From Gossypium raimondii (lineage: Eukaryota; Streptophyta; Magnoliopsida; Malvales; Malvaceae): 64,000 bases of DNA. The notes under the pieces are model-generated. The model ran no database searches. It was not told where the DNA came from and was given only the letters and a program-made list of their open reading frames with translations. Both the position numbers and the translations under genes were made by a program. The stretch's first letter is position 1. Each line of letters starts with the position of its first letter. This document shows positions 10,847 to 24,500 of the stretch, one piece after another. Location of the stretch: the NCBI RefSeq assembly GCF_025698545.1, contig NC_068569.1:8618001-8682000 (forward strand), in the 5' to 3' direction.

Positions 10847-13800
10847 AAAAACAAAAACCGTCCATTTTATCGAGCATAATGACACGAATCATGCTTTAAT
10901 GAGTTATAATATGCAACACCAAGTAGTTCCGCTTTCTCGTTTCGAGAAGTGCATTGTTGAAACTGGGTTAAAATGCTAAGTGGCTCTAGATTCAGGAGTT
11001 CACGAAAGACAGATCATTTCTACCTATATTGACAATATTATTTGATCGGGTAATAGAGATACTCTAGGCATTCCATTAGTTATGTATCACCATTTTAACA
11101 AAAATACTTGTATACATTAAACTGGCCGAGTTTAGCAGGATAAATGTATTAAAAAGGGACAAATTTTAGCTATGGTTGGTGGCGTACTCTAGGCAAAAGC
11201 GTATGATTCATTTTATTTTTTAAATTACATTTTCATAAGTATGTATTTAGTATGAGAGTAAGGGAAAAAAAGTTCTGCATTACCATATTGTAAATTATTC
11301 AACTCCCATCACAGAGTTAATTAACTGAAATAAGTTAAGTGGGGAAGATTTGGTTGAAGAATGGTAGATGGTTGATGCACTTCTAGTCCTCGCAGGCTAT
11401 TGGAACTACAAAAGGGCCCAATCGCCATTAATGATGGGTGGAGGCCAGATGTAGATCATGGCAGGTTCTGGTAGCCCAAATCAGGCCTATCACCCACCTG
11501 GAGAAGGTGAGTGAAAGCAAATCAAATTTTGCCTAACCATTACTGACTAATTTCACTCTCAAAGCTTTGTTTCTTCGGCTGCTTAACTGATGGGATTGTA
11601 TTCCATTGGTGAACCAAATGCTTTTCTGATTGAAATTAGGGTAGGGCTGTAAGCTGTAAGAAGCATAACTTAGAGGTGCAAAATGGTGAATATATGACGA
11701 GAATTCAACTAGTGTGATAATCAAATCTTTGATCAAACCATTCTTTTTCCATCAACTTATAATTTACGTCTAGATACTTGCATCAAAATTTCAATTTAGT
11801 GACTACATTTAAAAATTATTTTTAGTTAAATTGTTGAAACTATCAATATTCTTTAGTAAAAATTTACTCATTTAATCGTACTAACTTCAGCAGCAATACA
11901 TTATGAACTCAATAACCATACTTGATAGGAAATTTTAACCCCAAAAATGCATAATAATAAATTTAATTATATCTTTTTGTCAATTTAGCTCTTATTTTTT
12001 AAGTTTAATTTAAAATAGTCAAATCACTTTGTTAAAGGAAATGCTAATTAAAACATTAATTTTTTTAGATGTGACACCTGCATGGCAGTCCACATGTGCA
12101 TCATGTTGGCATGATACTATTTGTCTTGTATGCCACATCATCAATAATGTAATAATGATAAAAATATTCAATAAAATAATATGGATTGTCACGAGGATTG
12201 TCATGTTTAAAAATTTAACATTTTAGTCAAATTTTTCATGAAAAATAGCAATTTAACTCTTTTGGAAGGTTGATGGTTAAATTCAAGTCATTTTAAAAAT
12301 TGAGAGCTAAATTTGAAAAAAAAAACCATAAAAAATAGTGTGAATTTGAGTTTTTAAATTAATTTTCTAACTTTTAAATACAAACATTAAACCCCACAGT
12401 TTATTAACTGTAAAGTCGACAACATATTCTTTACTTTATTTTATATCAAATTATATTATTACTCCATGTGAAATGCATAAGTTGCAATTTTAATCCATGT
12501 AATATATTTGGTTAATTTTAGTTTTATGCTTTTTTAGATTTTGAAATGTCGGCCAAACGATGATAGTTAAATTTATTAAACAAATTTAAATTTTTTAAGT
12601 AGTCGTAATTAAATTATAAAATTTTGAGATGTCAAAATATAATTTTATTATATATTAATTTTTATTTCGTCATTTTAAAAAGAATAGAAAGATATTTTCA
12701 TTTTTAAATTACATTGCAATTTTACCACGTATTAATTTATAAGTTTATCATTTATGAATGAAATGAAATACAATTTTCCTTGATTGCACCCCTCAATTTC
12801 AGCATGTAGGTCCAATTTTACTATTAATATTGTATCATGTATAGGTTGTGGATTAATTCATGTTCTTCAATTTCATCATTTTAATCCTAATTCAAACTTC
12901 AACTGTTAAATCCAGTAAGAAAAATGTGTGAAAATAGCAATCTAACATGGTATTGCACATGTGACACCATGTTTGTGATATAAAATTTTACAATTAGCAA
13001 AATTTAACTTAAACGAAATTAATAATTATTATCTAGATTAATATTAAAGTTTCAAATTAAGGTTACTTAAATTTCACAGCTTAATAGATAATTATAAAAT
13101 AAAATATTAAAATAATAATAAATATGCAATATAGATATATTTGTATTTATAAGAATTTATAAAATACTTAATAATATAAATATAATATATTAAAATTTAT
13201 AAGTAGAGATGAAGAAGTCAAATTCTTACTCAGTTTTTTATTATTATAAAATTTAAATTAGCCTACTCAGATAAGTAATTTCATTTTGGAATTTTAACAA
13301 AGTTGATGGGTTTAAAGGTAGATCCTAGAAAATGATAAAAGTAAATAAAATATTAATTGAAGGTGGATTTGAATCGAAAATCACCTATGCAGCTGGGTTT
13401 CTAACCTATATTATTAAATATATATATAAGCCCTAAAAAATAATAATTATTAAATGTTTAAAAGAAATGGATACATTAATTACATAGGAAATTAATTAGG
13501 TGCCGTAGATTAGAACACAAAGTCTTTGACTCTTACCTACAAACACTTGTTATTCTCATGCCTACATATATCATTAAATGCACATCACATGATTGGATTA
13601 CTAACAGAGAATCTTTTAAAATTAAAAATACTGCTACTATTAATGTAGATGGTTTTGAAAACTGTCCTTACAATGCATTGAACAGAATATGATAATATGA
13701 ATTATAAGAAAAATAGTGTACCCAAAAATACAAAAAGAAAAAAAAGTGGCAAATTTCTGAATTTCTCTCCCATGCCAAGCTCCAAATACTAATACTAAAT

Positions 13801-14458
13801 AAATGGAATTACACAGTTAGGTGGTTGGATGGATATATAATAAAAGAAACAGAAAGCTGAGGAACCCAAGGCCAAGGCCGAAGCTTGTTTAAAAGAAAAA
13901 AAAAATATACTTCTCTCTCACCATTGCACATATCCCTAGACAACAAGATTTGACAAGAAAAGTCAAGCTTTTCAAATGATTTTTTTACCACTTATTTCCT
14001 CACCATCAAAGCATTTTAATCATGGGGTGTTTTTTTTTTTTTCTCATAAGAAGAATAGTAATTAATTTCCACTCAAAAAAAGAAAAAGAAAAAGAAAAAA
14101 GAAGAAAGGGCAAGTCCCATCCTAAATCAAACTGCTGCCTGCCCCTGAGTTTTCCAGTCATGTCTGATGGGCACGTACTTGTTACCACTATTCAAACCTT
14201 CTGTTCCTCAGCTTTCTGTCCCATCCAAAAGGAATGTGGGACTCCACTCCCAATCCCAGCGCCTCCGTCGTTTTCCCCCCCTAATCTCCGTACTATTCTG
14301 GTAAATAACAATAACATTATAACTCCCCCAAAGAAATTTTTTAAGTTATAATAATATTCCACTAACAAGGTTTATAGGAGGACCTTGAATTATTGTTTAG
14401 TGTGGAGATTTGTTGCTTCTAAAACAAGGTCTTGCTATAAACCCTTTTTTGGCGTCTT
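10847..14458. other. Intergenic DNA between ALOG-side repeats and WRKY
   Basis: AT-rich, no recognisable gene. It contains the TIR element at 11981-12315. 11350-11560 is slightly GC-richer but has no sustained frame. The last few hundred bases probably include the WRKY 3' UTR. Confidence 0.5.
11981..12315. mobile_element. Possible MITE with imperfect inverted ends, about 335 bp
   Basis: The left end CAATTTAGCTCTTATTTTTT and the reverse complement of the right end (CAAATTTAGCTCTCAATTTT) are similar for about 45 bp. The centre holds GATGTGACACC and TGCCACATCATC as a near palindrome, which also creates short overlapping open frames on both strands. Ends and target duplication were not fixed. 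Confidence 0.4.
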
Positions 14459-17079
14459 TCAGAAAGAAGCATCGTTGTTCCCTGGTGGCCAATCAAACAG
14501 ACCAAAAGGATCCATTATTTTCTTTTCTTTCTGCTCATCTTGATCACCACCACCGAATCCTTGTGGGAACAATAGATTCAGAGGGTCTGTCTCTATCTCA
14601 TCCAATTCAGCAAAGAAATCTTCGGGTTGCTGCGAGTCTCCAGCCATTAATGCAGGTCTGTAGGTTTCGGGGATTCCTTCACCAAATTCAGCATCGTCTA
14701 TTTCCAGCTGCTTCTCCATATCTTCACTCTCTTCTTTAGCTGATGCGCTTGCGGTTGAGTTAACAGCTGCAACGGTGGGAGATAAAGCATCATTGCTGCT
14801 CTCTTTAAGGTCTTCTTCCTTTGGGGTTACTGCGTTTTGGGTCTGGGAACGTGGTGAGGTAATCTTGGAAGCAGCAGCATTATTATTATTGTTTTTGGAT
14901 GGTTGAGACCTTGTTGATCCCGCAAGAGCGTTTCTTTGGGTCGGCCATGGATGGTTGTGCTCGGATGTATAGGTGATTACAAGCATATTAGGATCAGTAC
15001 GGCTTCGCTCCACTTGCTTCCTTGCAGAGCAGCCTTTGGAACTGCTGCACCTGTAGTAGCCCCTAGAATGCAGTTTACAAGGATTATTTATTGCAATTAA
15101 TTCACCCACATTATAACACTATTATATATCAGTCAAAGCCGATGGCTTGCATATTAATCTGATTTACAACATCTTTAACTTATGAACACAAAAACAGGAG
15201 TAGAACCACAAATGTAGCACTAGGTAACAAAGATGAAAACATCGGTTATTTATGTTTTGCATATATTAGCAAAAGCATTGGCGAAATAGGGACGAGCATG
15301 TACGTATGATGATGAAATGTGCAATTTTTGCTTGCTTGGCTGTATCATATAGTGAATCGGTTTCTATTAAGAAACCGAAGAAACATGATTTCTGCAGCTT
15401 GTCAGCTCAGAAGACAGATGCAGAATAGCTACTGCAACTGCAGCTTTAGTTTCTCAAACTTATTAGTAGCTTTTGGCTCATCTTGCGAATCAGAACTTAA
15501 CATAACTAACTACCCAATAATGTAATATTTCTCCAGTAAAATATTATATTATAGTGTATATATCTATCTATCTATATGTATGTATGTATGTATGTATGTA
15601 CCTTGGATAAGGGGAACCTTTGATTGGTTTCTGTCCGTACTTTCTCCATGCCCACAGATCCGAAGGAACTACTTCTCCACTAGACCTGCTGTTTGCAGCT
15701 GCCGGTGCTGGAATACAAACCACCTTCTTAACCTGGCTCTTTCTATATATATACATATAACAGTTTACATCAGTGTAAGAAAAGATATACCATTATTTGA
15801 AAGAAATAGCATTCATATCTATGGCTAATAATTATCTCTTGGGAGAGAAAGAGTATATGCTTATTACTTTAGCTCTTCATATACTTTTTTTTTTTTTTGT
15901 GGTGACATATGATCAGATTTACATTTTTGGTCATAATTTTCCCTAAAGAAGGTGAAAGTGATTGTAGCAATGAATATCATCCGTATTACTGCAGGTGGGT
16001 TAAGGAAGAAAAGTAAGTACTTCATGTAACTACATGAAAGCTAGGTTAGTTTCCCAATTAAGTCATCGACATACCTTTTTCAGGTTTGATTAAAAGGCTG
16101 TCAGGATTTTAACGTTTTAGCATTTATGTAAACTTCAGATGCCTGCAAATCATACACCACCACCTCTTCCTTTCTCCAACATATGAGATTCAGACATATG
16201 TAATGTTATAATTTGATTTAATTAGTACCAATAAACCCTAATTTCTTACCTTATAATTTTATGAAAAGAAATGAAAAAACCCAAAGTTAATACAAAAGTT
16301 TTCATTAATTAGTTTCCTAAATGCTATTAGTTCATGCATCATGACTATCAATTAATGAGACAAAAAGAAGAGCAATAAAAAACTATAGTACTAGTTGAAG
16401 GGGGGGGGGGTTCAGTTGAATAACGAAGACGAGGTTAGAGAATTAAATATTATTACCCTAACCTTCTCTTGATGCCCAGATTCCGCGGAGATGAGATCTG
16501 CAATGGGCCTGTGCTATCAATCAAGCAACTTTTTGAGGTGTTAGCATTAATCATGTCGCTCGGAAGCACAGCAGGCGCCTTAATTCCTCTCGGGGAAACG
16601 CAAGCAGCCATCATCGGCGAATCACAGGGCGACACAGGTAGCTTACTCGAGCTTGCCGAGATCTGAATCCGAGAAAATATGTTGCAAGGACTTGGCATGT
16701 CTTCTTCAAACAGCTTACCTTGCCCAACCATTGTACTCGAACCGGAAAAGTTGCAAGTATCAGCTTCAACGGTGGCGGAGCTGGTAGTATTGATGATATG
16801 ATCAGTTGAATTAGGGCTGCTAAAGTAAGCTGAACAACCAGCTGCTACGTCAAGCTCGTGAAGAAGTGGATCTCTCATGGCGGAGAAAGGGTCACCAAAA
16901 GCGTTTAAACCGTGATCTTCCATGGCTGAAGAAGGGAAATTCAATGGATCGGAGGGGAATTGCTGCCAGCTTGAAGCAGGAACAGTGTTAGAACCGTGAC
17001 CAGTGGCACAGCTCAACGGACCACCGCCACTTGCCCGAACTATGTCGTTTAAATCACCTTCACCTTGGTAGTTATCCAT
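14459..17079 (-). CDS. WRKY transcription factor, group IIe (WRKY14/35 clade)
   Basis: 453-residue plant transcription factor read from three exons on the minus strand: 17079-16463, 15742-15602 and 15062-14459. Introns are 720 and 539 bp, with GT-AG ends and phases that join exactly. The N-terminus [20 protein letters not shown] and NPFGDPF-like blocks match the WRKY14/35 clade. Residues 202-220 ([20 protein letters not shown]) hold a basic probable NLS. WRKYGQK is at 238-244. The zinc knuckle is C258-X5-C264-X23-H288-X-H290. The second intron splits PR/GYYR, the standard position in this WRKY class. The acidic C-terminus ([19 protein letters not shown]) looks like an activation region. Family members bind W-box DNA. 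ATGs at 17151 and 17097 are in frame upstream; I chose 17079 because the clade begins MDNYQG. The donor of intron 2 abuts a tetranucleotide microsatellite. Confidence 0.95.
15559..15600. repeat. Compound (TATC)n-(ATGT)n microsatellite at WRKY intron-2 donor
   Basis: About four TATC units run into six ATGT units and stop at the exon edge. On the coding strand the intron therefore starts GTACATACATACATAC. Base 15600 provides the T of the splice donor GT. Confidence 0.9.
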
Positions 17080-19451
17080 GTGTAAAGAAACAAACATGTA
17101 AGAAAACGAAGAGCTGATTCTGTCATACAAATCTACTACATCTATATTCAATCTCGGCTCCTCTCTCAGCTTTAATTTGCACCAAACTGATTCCAGACGT
17201 CAAAGACATGCAAATGTTTTGATTTTGAAAGGGAATATGAAAGAAACCAAGCGTTTTTCTTCAAGGTTTTAGAACAAAACTGATCGATCGATGTCTTCTT
17301 TCTTCTCGTCAAAAGCAATTTAAGACTGGTTTTTCTTTTCTTTTTCTTTTCAAGAGAGAGAAGGAGTCGCTGACTTTTCATAAAAAACTGCTCTTTTTTA
17401 TATGCAACTAGATAACAATAACAATAGAAATAAATAAAGAGGATTTTTTAAACTACAAAACCATAAGTGGTATAGTAATTAACAATCTTACGTTAGTTAA
17501 TGCCAAATGGGTAATATTTATGCAACTTCACTGAGGCCAACAAGTGAAGCATTTTTATTAAGGCTCACAACTTCAGTTAAAAATACATTTTATCCATTTA
17601 TGAGACCAAGGCCATGCCCCTTTTACATTCACCTTCACTTCATTCTTTATATACGTATATAAGCTATTTTACATTTAACTTAAGATCAAAAAAGTAAATG
17701 AACTTTGTACTTGAAATTACTACTCATCGGAATTCAGCTAAATAAAACTGTGGTAAGGAATATATATTTGGGGGAGAAGCGTTTGGGGATAGCGATTGGT
17801 TTGGTGAAGGGACAGGGCAGTGCGTTTAGTTTCATACTTTGATCACAACCTCTCATAGTGATTCTTCACTTTTCAACCAGCATCCAATAATGTCCTACTC
17901 TACACCTTTTACCAATTAAATACAAAATGATATAATATTTGTTTTAAAAGAATAGTTAGATGATTAATAGAAAATTAATATAATAATAAATTTAACCACT
18001 AACATTTTTACGTTGTATAATTATTCAGCTAAAAAGTTTAAAAAATTAATTTATGTTCCAAATTTGATAAAAAGATCTGCCAAAACTGGAACCACCCGTA
18101 AGCTCAAGATCAGAAGCTTTTCATTTTCTCTTTTTTTCTCTTAATGCTCTCATTCACTTTGTAGGATCGGAAACTAACAACTTAGATTACTAGGTCTACC
18201 TTGGCTAACCCTTGACCGATTTCACAAGATCAATGCTTGAATTGTTCGATGTCAATTTAGGGGAGTTGCTCTTGTTGTTGTTATCACTGTTGCTTACCCT
18301 CTTCAGCAAACATAGACAACCTCATTGCTCATTCGATTCGCTCACTATTTAAAGGAAAATTGAATCCTCCTTTGAAATCATCAACATCTGGAGCCGAAAA
18401 CGTTATAGGCTTGGTTGAGTCTAATGAATAAACGATTAAGATAAACAACTTGGGGAGACAAGAGTTCAAACAAAGTTGCAAATAAACTCAATTATTGGTC
18501 GTCTAGTCGATACCAAACAATGCATTTCGTTGATAAATAGGAGCGATTAGAATGATATCACTTCATCCCTACGTTTGACTCCATGACAAAATGAAGAACA
18601 ACAATAGCAATAAGCTAAACAACCCACATTTTGAAAAATACCCTATTCAATTTCCAAAAATGAAAAACATACCCTGTTAATTCAACTCAATTTTAAGTCT
18701 AATAGCTTCAAAAAAAAAAAAATTAGCCTTTACTTCATCAATGGCAATCAGCTCAATCTAACAAAAAATGAATTAATTGTCATTGAGTGATATTAAGTTA
18801 TCAATCATTTGAAGTAGAAGAAAGCAATATAGCTGGAGATTATTTAGTTTCATAATAAATATAAATTTTAAAATATATATATTTGTTTTATTTGAATTTA
18901 CACATTGTTATTTTTGTGTAAAAAATGGATAAATGAATATAATATGTAAACGTTGAAAGCTAAATTTAAAATTAAAACTAAATTGACATAATGTGTAATT
19001 ACTGAGGGTTAAATTTATTATTATGCAAATTTAAAAGATGCCACGTCAAATTTTTGTTAGTCGTTGAATAATGGGAGACCAAAAAGAAAATTTTGAATAG
19101 TAAGATGAGAAAAAATCTTATTAATAGTTGGGTGATTAGCAATATAGTTTATTTATTTCATTGCAAAGTTTTTTATTGTGAAAGAAAATTAGTCAATGAA
19201 AAAAGAATAACATTTGATGCACCTTGATGAATAATAACATAACACATTATCATTAAATAAAACTAACAAATTGTGAAAAACTTATAAATAAATACTAATA
19301 AATTTATTTAAATATAAGTAAATATTACTTAATTAGAACTATCATAAATAAATATAAGTAACTAACGGGTTTAGTGTTTAAAGTATTTGATTTACATTTG
19401 AACTTTTTTTAAAATAATTTCAATATGGGTTCTGATTAAATGTACTCTTTT

Positions 19452-19582
19452 TGACATAATGTCTAAAATTATCTATAGCTCCTCCCCAAGTCATAAATAA
19501 GAGGATAATGAGCTTTTGCGCACTCGAACTCACGTCCTCCTATATTGATAATAATACACATATCAATTGAGTTAATCGACGT
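19452..19582 (-). mobile_element. tRNA-derived SINE-like repeat, copy C
   Basis: On the minus strand: TTAACTCAATTGATATG (A-box position), TAGGAGGACGTGAGTTCGAG (B-box core GTTCGAG), then a CATTATCCTCTTATTTATGA tail and GGGGAGGAG. It aligns with copies A and B. The similarity to copy A extends into the sequence beyond GGGGAGGA. Confidence 0.55.
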
Positions 19583-19895
19583 ACATTTGAAAATTTAGAT
19601 TAATATAAATGTATGGTATAAATAGAGTGTTTTGAAAAAATAGTTAAAACCACCTCATAATACAATTCAAACATGATATGATTAATAAATATGATACAAC
19701 TTGTAAATGACAAATAACAACATTTTGACATAAGGTTGCAAAGAATCGAAATTTGATTCAAAGTCAGATGGGGTTGACTTTGAAAATTTAGCATCGCCCA
19801 TCTTATGTTGTGGTTGTAATGAGCTTATTTCCCACTTGGTTTCCACCATCCTATTATTGCACCCACTTTCCACGGTGTACAAAAATAAGGAGCCC

Positions 19896-19929
<34 letters not shown>

Positions 19930-19940
19930 GTTATTATTAT
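19896..19940. repeat. (ATT)n microsatellite
   Basis: About 15 ATT units with one G interruption. Confidence 0.95.
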
Positions 19941-21319
19941 ATACACTCGAAATTATATTGATGTAAACTTAATTAATTTTATATTTTAAAATTACAATAA
20001 ATTATTGTTTGGATTTAACTCAATAATCTATTTCATTTTGCATGTAAAGTTTTAAATTAATCGATAATTTTATAATATCTATCACGAATAGATTTTTTGT
20101 GTTAAATATTTTTGCTTAAAATTATAATTAAATATTTTTAATTTATTCAAATTTTATTCTTTAAAGAATAAAACATGACATGCAACAATTAACTTAAATA
20201 AATCATATAGAAACATGTAAAACCAAATTAACTCAACACAAATATAAATGCTCCTTCATTTGTTTCTAAGTTCTAGAAGCTTTCACCTCATTGTTTTGAG
20301 GAATAGAAACAGGTTTTGCATAATCATGTATTAAGATCTATAGGAAGATTTTTTAAGGTAACAAGCGATGTCTTTATATTATTATAAAACCATTTTGTTT
20401 TTTTTTTATAAATATCACATATTATAATATTTAAATTCAAGACATTATAAATTTTCAACTTTCAATTTTCATATCAACTTTTAATAATTTATATTTATCC
20501 TGTAAAATTATTTCATCTACTCCGTAAGTCTAATAGAAAACAAAACATACCAGTACCAATGGACTCAAACCTAATAATAATATAATGAGCCTTAAGCCGG
20601 GATGATAAAGGACAAAGATTAAATCTAACTTGCCGTAATAATTTAGGTATTAGCGTGTTGTTGTTTTTTTCTTTTCTAATTAAAGTTTTTATCCAATTAT
20701 TATCCAATAGGTTGGGGGTTGGACACCAAATGGTGCTCAATTATGAAGTATTAGACTCAATCATGTTTGATTAGACATTTGATGTCTTTAAGAATTTGTG
20801 TGTGTTTTTATCTTTAATTTCTGTGTGATTTTTGATATTGTAATGGAAGGAATGAATGATAGAGCACCGACCCCTTAAGTTTGATGAGACATTTTCAGAA
20901 TCTAGCGTCTTTACTCAAATTTTTGGCTTTTCCTACAACTCTAATCCCAATGTGAACCATTTGTCCTCTTCTGCTTCTGCTTTCTCTTAATTCCATGTTA
21001 ACGATACAAACATGGATTCTTATTTCATTTTATAAATTGAAAATTTCTTTTCAAGTTAAATCGAGTTCTTTTAATATAAACCATAAGAATTGAATCCTAG
21101 CAACCTCAGACACTGTCTTCGCATTTGCTTGAAATTCTGCTTCCCTCAACATCTTATAATTGTTTTATTGAAATAGAATTTAATTGATCGTAAGAATCAT
21201 TTGCTCTTACTACACATTATTCAATGTATTTATATTATTATTTAAATTTCACAAATTAAATGAATATAAATTCCGATAGAAAAATATTAAATTGTTTTTA
21301 AATATTTGAAACAAATTAT

Positions 21320-21580
21320 ACTCCGCTTGGTTTCAAGAAACATATATTGACTTCATTTTCTTAAGAAATGAAAATATTGAAGAAAACATGCTTGGTTGTA
21401 AAAATATGTGGAAAACATAAAATAATAAAATTGTTTTCACAAAATGTTTTATAAAAGTAAAAACGATAAAAGCAAATGGTTTTAACTTTATATGAATCAG
21501 AATAAGTTGAAACCTATATAAACCCATAACTTAATTCCTTGAAAAATTAAAAAATATATTTGCAGAAACCAAACAAAGTC
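21320..21580. mobile_element. Possible MITE (hAT-like ends), about 260 bp
   Basis: The left end CTCCGCTTGGTTTC and the reverse complement of the right end (CTTTGTTTGGTTTC) pair as short inverted repeats. The interior is AT-rich and non-coding. The TTTGGTTTC tips are often seen in small plant hAT-type elements. The target duplication is not clear. Confidence 0.4.
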
Positions 21581-24500
21581 TTATATTTTGAATAAAACCA
21601 ATAAAAATGATAAATTGTTCGATTTGTATTCACCCTACCAATATGCATAAAACCTTAATTTTACCATTACAATCAATGTTTTATTTTTAAATCTTTTACA
21701 TTTCAATACTAACACACAAAATTTTGACCGGTATATATTGCAAATTTTATTTCAACACATTGTGTGTACTGTTATAAATACACATTTTTTATTGTATATT
21801 ATTTTTAGACGAATTTTCTAATATATATATAAATATACAACAAGTATGGACTTTATCTTTGAATTGCGCCTTAAAATTGGTATAGCTCGACGCCTTTTAG
21901 AGCTAGTTTAGTATTCTATTATCATTAAAAGTTTTTAGATTGTTTGATTTAAAAAAGTATGTGGTAATTTGTATTCTTAGGTATTTAGCATTTTTATCAT
22001 AATTGCTAGTGAACATTTAGAAACTAAAAAACTAATATAAATGATATTTTAATAATTTAAAATAATGATAGATTAAATATTTAAGTAAATTGATATAATA
22101 ATACATGAGGTATAAATTACTAGAAAAGAGAGAGAGATTTTAATAAATTGAGTTAAAAATAAATCCAAACTTTTAAATTTGAATATTGTTAGAAATTGAT
22201 AAATAGATTGAGGCGCAAAAGCAGTAGCAAACAGCCTTATTCACTGTTGATGAGCGTTTGACTAGTATGATATAGAACGGCTCGAGACTCGAAACCATTC
22301 TCCAATTGAACCGCGCTGGTGTATTTCAACATTCTCAAATGGTAATCTTATACCAAAGTTTTAATGTCTTTGTCAGTTTCCCGGAGAAGCTAGCTGTTAT
22401 TATTATTTTATTACACATATTACATGAGTAAGATATTCTTGGCAGTAAGAAACCCTAGCAATATGTTATATAGTTTAGTTAGTTGTATTATTGAAAAATG
22501 GAATTCAGACAACAGTTGCCCCACGTTCCTGCATGACAACCCCCCAATAAGAGAACAAATTAAACTGGGATTCTCTGACCATTACAATGCAGTTCTTTTG
22601 TCTTTCCATGTGAAGAGCTACCCCATAATTTAAGCACTCGTTTTTTTTTTTAAATTTAATTAAGATATAAAACAATAGTTATTAATTAATTTGGGGGGAA
22701 ACCCTTGTTGGACGCTGACGCATTAAAAAAATGTTGAACCAGAGAAGTTAGGTGCAGGCGAGACACTTGCCTAACCCTCTTGCACCGCTTGACGTCATCG
22801 CCTACCGCCCTTCTCACCGCTTGCATCCATCACATCACAGCTATCTACAACTATTTAGTATTTACTACCTATCTTTATATTTTATTTTTCTTCCATATTA
22901 AATAAAATGTTTTTTCTTTTTTAATTTTATTTCAATCTCAATAGCATCTATTCATTAAATATCTTACATTTCTTTATAATATGATATTTTTATAATTTTA
23001 ATCTCAATTTCTTTAAACCTAAATGAAATAATAAGTTAATATCAATTAGATTTTCTACTTCTTTGAGGTTAAAGAAATTGGCCTCCCACAGAATGGCAAG
23101 TATTTTCTTTTTGGTCAATGGAATGGCAGGTAACTATGATTGAGTCTGAAGGAAACTTTAGATTTAAGGAAGGGGTTATTTAGGGTGGATCCACTGTTTG
23201 AGAATGGTAGTGAAGGAGAGCAGTCAAAGTTAACATCATCATCAAAAGCTATATATTAATGGGCATTGACATGCCTTTCCACTGACTTTACCACACATTA
23301 CCGGAATTTTGGAAGGCTACTCCACTCGCCATGGCTGGGGTTCCTGTTTCTCTCCGCCAACCACACTGCACGCCTACCATCTTCTTTTCACTACCCTCTC
23401 ACTTACCCTATGCAACTTAACTCTGCTAGACTGCTACCCAGTTATACCAAGTAACATTTTTAAATTTAAGATTAAGAAGATAGTGTTAAAAGTTTGCAAA
23501 ATATATTATTATTTTTGTGCGAAGTCCAAATATGTTTTTTATTTAATTGAAGGGTGAAAAAAACATAAATTGAATTATTATTTTGAGAGATTAAAATGAA
23601 AAATCTAAAACTAGATAAAAGAGCAATTTCTTCTCATTTAACTCCTGAGCAAGCACCTTGTTTCCCTTGTGACAATGTATACTATATTGAGGGAGTTGAT
23701 TGAGTTTATTACCCTATCAATTGGAGTCTAATTTAATTAAACAATTATTGAAAATCATTTTATAAAATAATAAAATTATTATGAGTGTATTTTTGTACTT
23801 TAAGAAAGAAATGATGTTATTGCCAAGGCAATATAACATCCTCGTTTATTGTTGTAGCGAATAAAATAATTTTTATATAATATATTTATTTTAAATTTTG
23901 AATGAAAAAAATGAGTGAGAGCTTTCCTCTGACGAAGCTAAACTTAGAAATAAAATAAATATATGAAAGAAGAAAGAAAATCCTGAAAGGTAGATTTCTC
24001 ATCACTTAAGAGATTGACGAGTTAATGAGTACGACTTGCTTAACATGAGATGGATGGATAGACATAAAGTTAAAAGCGTATTGGAACTGCAAAATCTCTC
24101 TACTTTTTTTTTTTTAATATCTTGTTTTGGGATTAAATTAATGTTATGGATAATCAAGCTCTTGGAATGTGCGTCATTTCCCATGTGACATAAATGACTT
24201 TGCTTCCAATGACAAGAAGTAATTGAAAATAATAATATTATTTTGTGTGCATTACACCCTTTAAGTGCTTTCCAAGTTGAAATAAATAAATAAAATCGAC
24301 CCATCACCCATTCATATCTCATCTTTTATGAGATCATTCTACTTTTCTTTTTCAACAAAGTTTATATAATCTCATTAAAAATGGAATTTGTCCTCTCCTT
24401 TTTTTCTTTTAAATTTTAATTTGGAGGAGAGTATTCATTTTAGCTGACTTTGATCTATTATTCCTGCTTTCAAAACATTTTACCATACGTACGTAAATAA

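Noticed and set aside
12019..12226. Open frames on both strands over the same 200 bp
   Set aside because: Explained by the near-palindromic centre of the MITE-like element.
17765..17830. Possible third copy of the 53876 MITE family (GCGATTGG and CAGTGCGTTTAGTTT shared)
   Set aside because: Only short matching words in the right order; no inverted ends found, so I do not list it as a feature.
22424..22633. 69-codon open frame in the long intergenic region
   Set aside because: No motif, no splice partners, no homology I recognise; length is within chance for a 64-kb window.
22735..22830. GC-richer patch with GTTAGGTGCAGGCG and CTTGCCTAAC, considered as a hairpin RNA
   Set aside because: Pairing is short and imperfect, and nothing identifies a miRNA precursor; more likely repeat debris.
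23266..23557. Overlapping open frames of 62 and 82 codons
   Set aside because: Two frames open over the same DNA, low-complexity ends, no recognisable domain.
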